From assembly GCF_019216885.1 (NCBI RefSeq), contig NZ_JAAQRC020000001.1, positions 6,254,501 through 6,318,500 of the forward strand: a DNA stretch of 64,000 bases, in the 5' to 3' direction. Positions 1-8,800 of the stretch are shown piece after piece. The translations under genes and the position numbers were made by a program. The notes under the pieces are model-generated. The model ran no database searches. It saw only the letters and a program-made list of their open reading frames with translations, and was not told the origin of the DNA. The stretch comes from Methylobacterium sp. SyP6R (GTDB lineage: Bacteria; Pseudomonadota; Alphaproteobacteria; Rhizobiales; Beijerinckiaceae). Within the stretch, counting starts at the first letter, position 1. Every line of letters starts with the position of its first letter.

Positions 1-63
1 CGCGCTGGCGCGTCCTTTGCAATGCAGCGGGCTCCACTCATCCCGGGACTACGAGGACCTTCG

Positions 64-156
64 ATGCTGAAGACCATCACCTACGCGATGATCGGTGTCC
101 TGGCCTGCGGGCTGGTGGTGGCCGTGGTCGGCGCCTCCGGCGCCATCGGGGGCTGA
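64..156 (+). CDS. Small hydrophobic peptide, 30 aa, unknown function
   Basis: A 30-residue reading frame opens with ATG after a GAGGA box seven bases upstream and closes just before a strong terminator hairpin. The product starts MLKTIT and then is almost wholly Gly/Ala/Val/Leu, consistent with one membrane-spanning helix, and ends in Gly-Gly. The good ribosome site, the tight terminator and the length typical of small membrane proteins support a real gene. No family is recognised. It converges on the type I secretion genes that end at 201, and any link with them is only positional. Confidence 0.5.
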   Translation: MLKTITYAMIGVLACGLVVAVVGASGAIGG

Positions 157-167
157 CGAGACATCAA

Positions 168-208
168 GCGAGGCCCGTCCCGGGGGGACGGGCCTCGCCC
201 TCATTTTT
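168..208. terminator. Bidirectional intrinsic terminator
   Basis: Perfect inverted repeat of 14 bases (168-181 and 185-198) with a three-base loop, followed on the plus strand by a T run at 204-208. It sits between the convergent small peptide gene and the hlyD-like gene, whose stop codon is at 201-203, and can end both transcripts. Confidence 0.75.
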
Positions 209-1508
209 CCCGGAAGGCGCGCGCGACCTGGTCGGCGAGCGGCTTGGTGAAGAAGCTCAGCACCGTGCGGCTTTCTGTCTGGATGAAGGCCTCGACCGGC
301 ATGCCGGGGGTGAGGCGCACCGCGCCGAGGCGCTTCATCTCGGCGTCGGACACCGCGACGCGGGTGGTGTAGGCGCTCTGGCCGGTGCGCGGATCGGTGG
401 TCAGGTCCGGAGAGATCCGCGAGACCGTCCCCATGACGACCGGCGTGGTGCGCTGGTTGAAGGCCGAGAATCGCAGCGACGCCGCCTGCCCGACATGGAC
501 CTGGTCGATGTCCTGCGGTGCGAGCTTCGCCTCGACGGTCAGGTGATCGGCCGTCGGCACGATCTGCATGATCTCGGCGCCGGGCGCCACCACGCCGCCG
601 ACCGTATGGACCGCGAGCTGGTGGACGAGGCCGTCCTGCGGCGCGCGGATCTCGACCCGCCGCAGCTGGTCCTCGGCGGTGATGCGCCGCTCGGCATATT
701 CCGACACCTTGCTGCGGATCTCGGCGAGCTCCTTGCCGACCTCGGTGCGCAGATCCTGGTCGATCTGCAGGATCTGCAGCCGCGTCTCGGTGATCCGGCC
801 GCGCACCTGGGCGATGGTGGAGACCAGCGTCCCCTTCTCGCCCTCGAGCCGGGCGAGGTCGCGTTCGAGCGCGCTCACCCGCTGGATCGGCACCAGCTTC
901 TTCTCCCACAGGTCGCGCACCCCGCCGAGCTCCCGCTCGATCAGGGTGATCTCCCGGACCTTGGCGGCGATCTGCTCGTCGAGGCCGCGGATCTGCTCGT
1001 CGAGCTGGCCGACGCGCTCGGCAAGCTGCGACTTCTGGCCCTCGCGGGCGCTCGCCCGGGTCTGGAACAGGCGGCGCTCGCCGTGCATCAGGCTGGCCAC
1101 CACCGGATCGGCGGACCGGCCCATCAGCTCGGCCGGGAAGGCGACGTCGGCGGCGCCGTCGCGCTCGGCGTCGAGGCGGGCCCGGCGGGCGGTCGCTTCG
1201 TCGATCGAGCGGGTGACGATGGCGAGGTTGGCTTGCAGCACCGTCTCGTCGAGGCGCAGCAGCACGTCCCCGGCGGAGACCCGGTCGCCGTTCTTCACCT
1301 TCAGCTCGCCGACGACGCCGCCGGTCGGGTGCTGCACCTTCTTGACGTCGGATTCGACCACCAGCGAGCCGGCGGTGACGACGGCGCCGGAGAACTCGGC
1401 CGTTGCGGCCCAGCCGCCGGCACCGACGAACAGGAGGGCACCGCCGATCGCGCTGGCCAGCAGGTGGCGGCGGATCGAGGCTTGGGTCTCGGGGGTGATC
1501 GGGCTCAT
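201..1508 (-). CDS. Type I secretion membrane fusion protein (HlyD/PrtE family)
   Basis: 435 aa. It is the periplasmic adaptor that links an inner-membrane ABC exporter to an outer-membrane TolC-type channel. One N-terminal membrane helix lies near residues 15-35, followed by a biotinyl-lipoyl-like half motif (HPTGGVVGELKVKNGDRV). A long coiled-coil hairpin rich in Glu/Arg/Leu spans roughly residues 90-280, and the second lipoyl half is IRAPQDGLVHQL. The C-terminal beta domain is typical of the PrtE/HlyD family. The start ATG overlaps the stop codon of the upstream ABC gene (ATGA), so the two are translationally coupled. No TolC gene is in the window. Substrates are probably the large secreted proteins next door. 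Confidence 0.9.
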   Translation of the reverse strand: MSPITPETQASIRRHLLASAIGGALLFVGAGGWAATAEFSGAVVTAGSLVVESDVKKVQHPTGGVVGELKVKNGDRVSAGDVLLRLDETVLQANLAIVTRSIDEATARRARLDAERDGAADVAFPAELMGRSADPVVASLMHGERRLFQTRASAREGQKSQLAERVGQLDEQIRGLDEQIAAKVREITLIERELGGVRDLWEKKLVPIQRVSALERDLARLEGEKGTLVSTIAQVRGRITETRLQILQIDQDLRTEVGKELAEIRSKVSEYAERRITAEDQLRRVEIRAPQDGLVHQLAVHTVGGVVAPGAEIMQIVPTADHLTVEAKLAPQDIDQVHVGQAASLRFSAFNQRTTPVVMGTVSRISPDLTTDPRTGQSAYTTRVAVSDAEMKRLGAVRLTPGMPVEAFIQTESRTVLSFFTKPLADQVARAFREK

Positions 1509-3451
1509 CACGCGCGCCCTCCCTGGGCGACCTTGAGGGTGAAGCCGGGCGCGAAGCTCGCCGAGCCGGCGTGCATCGGCTGCATCGGGCGCGGCCGGTT
1601 GAGGGCGGGCAGGACTTCGTCGCGGGGGCCGAGCGCCTGGACGCGGCCATGGGCCATCACCATCACCTGGTCGAGCGCGGCCAGCGCGCTCGGCCGGTGG
1701 GCGACCACCACCACGATGCCGCCACGGGCCCGCACCCCGGCGATCGCCTCGGTGAGCGCCGCCTCGCCCTCCTGGTCGAGATTCGAGTTCGGCTCGTCGA
1801 GCACCACCAGGAAGGGATCGCCGTAGAGGGCGCGGGCGAGAGCCAGGCGCTGGCGCTGGCCGGCCGACAGCAGCGCGCCGCGCTCGCCGATCTGGGTCTG
1901 GTAGCCCTCGGGCAGGGCGAGGATCAGGTCGTGGACCCGGGCGGCCTTGGCCGCCGCGATGATCCCGTCGGCCTCGGCCCCCGGCCGGAAGCGCGCGATG
2001 TTGGCCGCCACGGTGCCGGGAAACAGCTCGACCTCCTGCGGCAGGTAGCCGACATGGCGGCCGAGATCCTGCGGCCGCCACTGGTCGAGGCGGGCGCCGT
2101 CGAGGCGCACCGCGCCGCGAGCCGCCGGCCAGATCCCGACGATAAGCCGGGCAAGCGACGACTTGCCCGAGGCGCTGTGGCCGACGATGCCGAGCCCCTG
2201 CCCGGCGGTGAGCGACAGGCTGACGTCGAGGGCGGTGAGGCGCTGCCCGCCGGGCGGGCCGACGCTCGCCTGCTCGACGGTGAGCGCCTCGCGCGGCGCC
2301 GGCAGGGTCAGGCCCTCCGGCTCCGCGCCGGCCGCGTTCAAGGCCGCGCCGAGGTGGCGCCAGCATTCGCGGGCGGCGGAGAAGGTCTTCCAGTAGCCGA
2401 TCGCCTGGTCGATCGGCGCCAGCGCCCGGGCGCTCAGGATCGAGCCGGCGATGATGACGCCGGCGGTGGCCTCCTGGCGGATCACCAGGAAGGCGCCGAC
2501 GCCGAGCACCGCCGATTGCAGGATCACCCGCAGCACCTTCGAGGTGTTGTGGATCGCCCCCGTGATCTCGGCGGTGCGCTCCTGGGTGGCGTGCGAGGCG
2601 GCGTTGACCCGGGTCCAGAGGCCGGCGAGGTCGGGCTCCATGCCCATCGCCCGCACGGTCTCGGCGTTGCGCCGGCTCGCCTCGGCGACGAAGCCGCGGG
2701 CGGCCGCGGCCTCGCGGGCGTCGCGGGCGTGGTGGCGGGTCAGGATCTCGGCGAGCGCCGTCAGACCGACGAGCGCGAGCGCCCCGAGGAGCGCGGTGAA
2801 GCCGATCCAGACGTGGAAGGCGAAGAGCAGGCCGAGATAGACCGGGACCCAGGGCAGGTCGAACAAAGCCCCCGGGCCGCCGCCGGCCAGCGCGGAGCGG
2901 ATCTGGTCGAGGTCGCGCATCGGCCTGAGGCCGTCGGCCTCCGCCCGGCCGCGCAACGGCAGGGTGACGACGGCGCGGAAGACGTTCCGGCTCAAGGATT
3001 CGTCGAACGCCTTGCCGGCGCGGAGCAGCAGGCGCGACCGGATCAGGTCGAAGTAGCCCTGGCCCAGATAGAGCACCAGCACGATCAGGCTCAGGCCCAC
3101 CAGCGTCGGCACGCTGCGGCTCGGGATCACCCGGTCGTAGACTTCGAGCATGTAGAACGAGCCGGCGAGCGCCAGCAGGTTCACGGCGCCGCTGAGCGCC
3201 GCGACGCCGATGATGACGTGGCGCAGCCGCGCCAGGGCCGCGACCATCGGCGGGGCCGAGGCGGCCCGGGACCGCCCGAGGCCGAAGGCCGTCAGGGCGT
3301 CCTGGCGGAAGCCGTCCTCGCCGGGCACCGCTGGTCCGGGCTCGGCTTGCCCGGCGGGGGCGAAGCGGCCGCGCAGCCGGTCCAGGGCCGGCGCGGTCAG
3401 GTTGCGGGCGCGCCGGACGGCGAGGGAGAAAGGCGAGTCGAGGGATGTCAC
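1508..3451 (-). CDS. Type I secretion system ABC transporter/permease (PrtD-like)
   Basis: 647 aa. It is a half-transporter that powers export of proteins carrying a C-terminal uncleaved signal. The first 60 or so residues are a variable extension. Six membrane helices follow to about residue 370. The nucleotide-binding domain holds Walker A GHSASGKSS (Lys near 430), signature LSAGQRQRLALARAL and Walker B LVVLDEPNSNLD. The Asn-Ser-Asn after the catalytic Glu is typical of the PrtD/LapB-like branch. There is no C39 peptidase-like N-terminal domain, unlike the second exporter at 10814. It forms an operon with the HlyD-like gene at 201-1508. The gene upstream on the same strand (3579-5015) is a plausible substrate. 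Confidence 0.9.
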   Translation of the reverse strand: MTSLDSPFSLAVRRARNLTAPALDRLRGRFAPAGQAEPGPAVPGEDGFRQDALTAFGLGRSRAASAPPMVAALARLRHVIIGVAALSGAVNLLALAGSFYMLEVYDRVIPSRSVPTLVGLSLIVLVLYLGQGYFDLIRSRLLLRAGKAFDESLSRNVFRAVVTLPLRGRAEADGLRPMRDLDQIRSALAGGGPGALFDLPWVPVYLGLLFAFHVWIGFTALLGALALVGLTALAEILTRHHARDAREAAAARGFVAEASRRNAETVRAMGMEPDLAGLWTRVNAASHATQERTAEITGAIHNTSKVLRVILQSAVLGVGAFLVIRQEATAGVIIAGSILSARALAPIDQAIGYWKTFSAARECWRHLGAALNAAGAEPEGLTLPAPREALTVEQASVGPPGGQRLTALDVSLSLTAGQGLGIVGHSASGKSSLARLIVGIWPAARGAVRLDGARLDQWRPQDLGRHVGYLPQEVELFPGTVAANIARFRPGAEADGIIAAAKAARVHDLILALPEGYQTQIGERGALLSAGQRQRLALARALYGDPFLVVLDEPNSNLDQEGEAALTEAIAGVRARGGIVVVVAHRPSALAALDQVMVMAHGRVQALGPRDEVLPALNRPRPMQPMHAGSASFAPGFTLKVAQGGRA

Positions 3452-3537
3452 GGGGTGGCTGGGCTCCGTTCGGCGGCGCGCGGCAACGGGCCCGGATCGG
3501 GGCAGGCGGCGCAGCGGATGCGAGAGGGACGCACGAA

Positions 3538-3568
3538 GGCCCCGCCCGCCGGTTGAGCGGGCGGGGCC
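3538..3568 (-). terminator. GC-rich hairpin between secreted-protein gene and exporter operon
   Basis: Perfect 12-base inverted repeat (3538-3549 and 3557-3568) with a seven-base loop, directly after the stop of the CBM protein gene on the minus strand. It lacks a long U run, so it may attenuate rather than fully stop transcription into the exporter genes. Confidence 0.5.
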
Positions 3569-3578
3569 GTCACGCCCC

Positions 3579-5015
3579 TCAGACGAGGTAGTCGTGGAAG
3601 GTGAAGTGCTTGGCGCCGTTGCTCGCCAGCGTCAGGTGCGCGCTCGACACGTCGTGGCCGTCATAGGTGGCGCTGTCGACGTAGAGGTTACGGTCCTTCG
3701 CGTCCGTCCCGCCCCAGGCGTCGTTCAGGAACTTGACCGCCACGTCGTGGTCGCCCTGGCCCCAGTCGCCGCGCACCGAGATCAGGTCGGACTTGCCGGC
3801 GCTGTGCAGGGACTGCGCGGTCTGGACCCCGCCGATCTGCTTGCCGTCCACCGAGACGGTGTACTGCGCGTTGCCGTTATAGGCGTCCTGGCTGATCTTG
3901 AGCAGCAGCTGGTCGGAGCCGCTGCCGAGGCTGACGCTCGGCTGCGCGGTGGTGCCGGTCGTGCTGCCGGTCGTCGTGGTGGGGTGCGACGTGTCCGTCG
4001 TCGTGGTGGGGGCCGGCGCCGTGGTGGTGGTCGTGGGCGCGGGGGTCGTCGTGGTGGGGGCCGGGGCGGTCGTGGTCGTCGAACCGGTCACCGTGTGGTC
4101 GCCGCCGCCCGCCGGGGTCGCGGCGGTGTTGTTCGTCACCAGCTCGATATGCGAGCGGATGGCATCCATGTCCTTGAACAGGTTGTCGGCCTGTTGCTGG
4201 CTCACGCCGGTCTGGAGGTAGGCGAGCTGCATCGTGTTCGGGCCGGCGGTGTCGGTGACGTAGCCGCCGTAATCCTGGTAGGCCTTGGCCAGGGCCATGC
4301 CCTCGGCCGTGGTGATGCCGATCTTGGTCAGGTCGACGTCCTTGGGGATCGCGAACAGCGAGCCGAGCGGGATCGAGCCCGAGTAGCTGCTGCTGAAGCC
4401 GTCGGCGGAGGTCGCCGGCCAGACATAGGGGGTCTTGGCGGAGCCGGCCTGGGTCGTCGAGATCGCCATCGCCACGGCGTGGTCGATGTGGCCCGCATCG
4501 AGGTCCGACTTCTGGACGATGCCGCCCATCAGCGACATGCCGGCGGCGCGGATGCCCTCGTGCGCGCCCGGCACGTTGGCGATGCCGTCACCCGTCAGGG
4601 TGTTCTCGACGACGTAATTGGCGTGATAGCTGTTGGTGCCGGTCTTCGAGCCGAGCCAGGTCTCGATGTAGTGCTGGCCGTCCTCCGAGACGACGATCGC
4701 CCAGCCGTCGCCGGTCGCGAATTGCAGGGCGGCCGGCGTCTTCATCTGGAAGCTGCCGTTCATCGACGAGGTGTTGCCGTAGGTCCAGTCGGCGTTGGTG
4801 CCGCGGCTGTCGTAGTTCCAGGTCGCGATCGGATCGCTCGCGGTCGCCTGGTAGATCGGAATCGCGTCCTGGCCGATCCAGGTGTTCACGCCGGCCTGGT
4901 GCTGGATGGAGGCGGTCTGCGCTCCGGATGCAGCCTGGAACTGGGCGTTCGACCCAATCGGGGTGTTCCAAATGCTGCTCGGCGCAAAAGGCTGCGCGAC
5001 CGTTTCATAAGCCAT
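3579..5015 (-). CDS. Secreted carbohydrate-binding-module protein, probable type I secretion substrate
   Basis: 478 aa with three parts. Residues 1-300 are an unrecognised domain starting MAYETVAQPFAPSSIWNTPI, rich in Ser/Thr/Asn and with no cysteine. Residues 305-360 are a Thr/Pro linker (runs such as TTTTAPAPTTTT). The last 110 or so residues resemble the calcium-dependent xylan-binding CBM60 type (VSVDGKQIGG, GDWGQGDHDVAVKFLNDAWGG, NLYVDSATYDG). There is no N-terminal signal peptide. The protein ends in a hydrophobic FHDYLV tail, as expected for export through the type I system encoded just downstream. The N-terminal part could be a hydrolase, but no catalytic motif is certain. GGAAG upstream of the ATG serves as ribosome site. 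Confidence 0.75.
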   Translation of the reverse strand: MAYETVAQPFAPSSIWNTPIGSNAQFQAASGAQTASIQHQAGVNTWIGQDAIPIYQATASDPIATWNYDSRGTNADWTYGNTSSMNGSFQMKTPAALQFATGDGWAIVVSEDGQHYIETWLGSKTGTNSYHANYVVENTLTGDGIANVPGAHEGIRAAGMSLMGGIVQKSDLDAGHIDHAVAMAISTTQAGSAKTPYVWPATSADGFSSSYSGSIPLGSLFAIPKDVDLTKIGITTAEGMALAKAYQDYGGYVTDTAGPNTMQLAYLQTGVSQQQADNLFKDMDAIRSHIELVTNNTAATPAGGGDHTVTGSTTTTAPAPTTTTPAPTTTTTAPAPTTTTDTSHPTTTTGSTTGTTAQPSVSLGSGSDQLLLKISQDAYNGNAQYTVSVDGKQIGGVQTAQSLHSAGKSDLISVRGDWGQGDHDVAVKFLNDAWGGTDAKDRNLYVDSATYDGHDVSSAHLTLASNGAKHFTFHDYLV

Positions 5016-5128
5016 GTATCACTTCCAGATCTGTGGAACGGGTGCCGGACCGCAGGACGCGGCGGCATCGGTGCGTCATCGTGAGAAGATCAGCGCCCGA
5101 CCGGGAGCCGATCCGATGTGCGAGGCGG

Positions 5129-5156
5129 ACAATAAGTAGCAATGTTCGGGTGTCAA
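5129..5156 (-). promoter_or_regulatory. Candidate sigma-70 promoter for the CBM protein gene
   Basis: On the minus strand TTGACA (5156-5151) and TATTGT (5134-5129) are separated by 16 bases, in a locally AT-rich patch. The inferred start leaves about 105 bases of leader before the ATG at 5015. Confidence 0.5.
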
Positions 5157-5841
5157 GCCTAGGTTAATGAATGTAGTCTTGGCGATACTTTATCAAATGA
5201 TTCGGCGGAGAGCCGGGCAGGCCCGGTGATTCGCCGATGCTGGCCGATAAAATCTGCGCAGTGAATGGCGGCCGGTGCGGCTGTCGGCTGTCACCGCGCC
5301 AAGAGATACGGCGCGACAACTCTCAAGCTCGTGATGCAGTGCAGCAACTCGGCCGTATTGAGAGCGGGCGAATTGGTCGGCCCAGCTGTCTGGCCGTCTC
5401 CATCTGACGCCGTACATAAGATGAATGATCGTCCCGATAGGGGACATGGCTTGGCGGCCGGCGATCAGAGCCGGTGTTGAAGACAGCGAAGCTGCACGTC
5501 GATTGGACGGCGCATCGAATCCCGGCAGTCCAGTCCGACGGCGCCGGCAATCGGCTCGGACCCGATGACTGCGGGCACGAAGATAAACCAGAAATCCATA
5601 CCTGCGACGACTTGCGAAAATCGCCCTATCCTTCGCGCCGCGCAGACCTGTCGCGGCGCGGACGGCCGACGACACAAACACCCCACGGACCAATCGTGAA
5701 GCACCGCCAAAAGGCGTAGGCGACAGTTGTCGTCGGCACCGAAAGGCTGTGTGCGCAGCGGGCTTAAGGCTCCTTCCACAATCCAGGCACAGGTGTGACA
5801 TTGCCGTTCACCGCGAATCTTTCTTGTCGAAAGCAGACGCC
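5157..5841. other. Intergenic region between divergent secreted-protein genes
   Basis: About 680 bases with no convincing gene. Short open frames here lack ribosome sites and family resemblance. The stretch at 5150-5210 is AT-richer than the neighbours and should hold the divergent promoters of the two large extracellular protein genes. Confidence 0.4.
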
Positions 5842-8800
5842 ATGCTCTATTCCGACGAGACGACCGTCGATCCGGCGCTCAACGCCGTTCAGACCGGCGG
5901 CAATGCATCGCCCTCGACACCCGGAGCGGTCGAGCCGGCCGCCAAGACGAGTGCGACCGGGACGGGCGCAGCGGAGGATCCGGCCTCCGCCGGCAAGGTC
6001 GCGGCGCTCCTCGGCGCGGCGCCGGTCGGTTCGAGCGGCACGCCGGACGCAGGCGCCCCCGCCCCGGCCCTCAAGGACCTTACAGTAAAGCCGGGTCCGG
6101 CCGCGGCCTCGAACGCGATCTTCTGCTGCGGCACCTGCGGCTACGTGAATTGCCCGAGCCGGATCCTCGACCTGCCGTCGAGCACCATCCTGTCGGCGAG
6201 CGGGCAGTTGCCCGGCTACGGCAGCAGCGCCCCGATGGGCGCCGTCACCACCCTGCCCGGCGGGGCGGAGACCGCCGCGACCGGCCCGACCAAGTCCCAG
6301 ATCGCGACGTTGAGCGGCCCGATCACCAGCGCGGTGGCCCCGACGAAGACCGCCACCACCAATACCCTGGCCCCCAACTCGCTGAGCGCCACCACGACGG
6401 CGACGGCCTCGACCACCAACAAGATCGTCCTGGAGAACCAGAAGGTCGGCAACCCGGTCAGCGAGTGGGGCATCAACGGCTCGGGCGACGACAACATCGA
6501 GGGATTCGCCACCGACATCAGCACCAACGTCGGCAAGACGGTCAACTTCAAGATCAACACCAACTCGAACAACTACCGGATCGACATCTATCGCCTCGGC
6601 TATTACGGGGGCTTGGGCGCGCGCAAGATCGACACGATCCAGCATACCGGGGTGCAGACCCAGCCGAACCCCTTGCGCGACGCGGCGACCGGGATGGTCG
6701 ATGCCGGCAACTGGTCGGTCTCGGCGTCGTGGACTGTCCCGACCGATGCGGTCTCGGGCGTGTACATCGCCAAGCTGACGCGCCAGGACGGCACGGCGGG
6801 ACAGAACGAGATCCCGTTCATCGTCCGGGACGATTCGAGCCACAGCGACATCATCTTCCAGACCTCGGACGAGACCTGGCAGGCCTACAATCCCTGGGGC
6901 GGAGCCAACTTCTACGGCGGCAACGGCCCGGCCACCGGCCAGGGCGCCGGCCGCGCCTATGCGGTGAGCTACAACCGGCCGATCACCACCCGCGGCGGCG
7001 GCCTCGCGGCCGGTCCTCAGGACTACATCTACGGCGCCGAGTTCCCGGCGATCATGTGGCTGGAGCAGAACGGCTACGACGTCTCGTACATGTCGGGCGT
7101 CGATGCCGATCGATACGGCAGCCTGCTCCTGAACCACAAGATGTACCTCGATGTCGGCCACGACGAGTATTGGTCGGGCCCGCAGCGCGCCAACGTCGAG
7201 GCGGCACGGGATGCCGGCGTCAACCTGTCGTTCTGGAGCGGCAACGAGGTCTATTGGCGTACGCGGTTCTCCAACAGCATCAGCAGCGACGCCACGCCGT
7301 ACCGCAGCCTCGTCTCCTACAAGGAGACCTGGAGCGACAACCAGAACCTCGACCCGACCAACCAGTGGACCGGCACTTGGCGCGATCCCCGCGGGCCGGC
7401 CGGCACGATCGGCAACAACAAACCCGAGAATGCCCTGACGGGCACGATGTTCCAGGTCGACGCCTACGTGCTCGACACCATTCAGGTCCCGTACGACGAC
7501 GCCAACCTGCGCTTCTGGCGCAATACCAGCGTCGCCAACCTGCAGCCGGGCCAGACCGCCTCGCTCAACAAGAACTATCTCGGCTACGAATGGGACGAGG
7601 CGCCCGACAACGCCACGGCGCCGGCCGGGCTGGTGCGCCTGTCCTCGACGACGATCGACGAGACGACCTATCTCCAGGATTTCGGCAACACCACCGGCAA
7701 GGGCACGGCGACCCACAGCCTGACGCTCTACCGCGCGCCGAGCGGCGCCCTCGTCTTCGGGGCCGGCACCGTCTACTGGTCCTGGGGCCTGTCGGCCAAC
7801 CACGACAACGAGGCGACGCCGACCGATCCGCGGATCCAGCAGGCGATGGTCAACCTGCTCGCCGATATGGGCATCCAGCCCGCCACCCTCGACCCGAACC
7901 TCAAGCCCGCCACCGCCTCGACCGACCACACCGCGCCGACCTCGGCCATCACCACGCCGACGACGGGATCGAGCGTGACGGCCTTCACCCCGGTCACCAT
8001 CACCGGCACCGCCAGTGATGCCGGCGGCGGGGTCGTCGCGGGCGTAGAGGTCTCGACCGACAACGGCGTCACCTGGCGCGCCGCCACCGGCGACGAGAAC
8101 TGGAGCTACACCTTCGCGCCGCAGGTCGCCGGCACCTACCAGATCCGCACCCGGGCGACCGACGACAGCGTCAACCTGGAGACCCCGTCCGCCGGGCGCA
8201 GCCTCACGGTGACGGCGTCCCCCTCCCTCACCCTGTTCCCGGGCTCCGCCAAGCCCACGGTCACCAACACCGTCGACAGCTCGGCGGTCGAACTGGGCGT
8301 GAAGTTCCAGAGCTCCACCGCCGGCACGATCAGCGGCATCCGCTTCTACAAGAGCACCCTCGACCGCGGGGTCCATGTCGGGACGCTGTGGTCGAGCACC
8401 GGGCAGAAGCTCGCCACGACGACCTTCACCAACGAGACCGCTGACGGCTGGCAGACCGCCACCTTCTCGAACCCGGTCACCATCACCCCGGGCACGACCT
8501 ACACCGCCTCCTACTACTCGACGCTCGGACATTACTCGAGCGACGTGAACTACTTCGACAACACGGTCACCAACGGCCCGCTCTCGGCAGCCGGCGGCAG
8601 CAACGGCGTCTACGCCTATGGCAGCACGAGCCAGTTCCCGACCAAGACCTTCAGCAACACCAATTTCTGGGTCGACGTGCTGTTCAACCCGTCCTCCGGC
8701 ACGGCCAACCAGCCGCCGACCGCCGTCAACGATACCGGCCCGGCGGTGCCGCAGAACACTGCCGTCACCTTCGCGACCTCGACGCTGCTTTCCAACGACA

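Noticed and set aside
5749..5841. Upstream GTG start for the giant secreted protein
   Set aside because: The added 31 residues have no signal peptide and the GTG lacks a ribosome site; ATG 5842 gives a more natural N-terminus.
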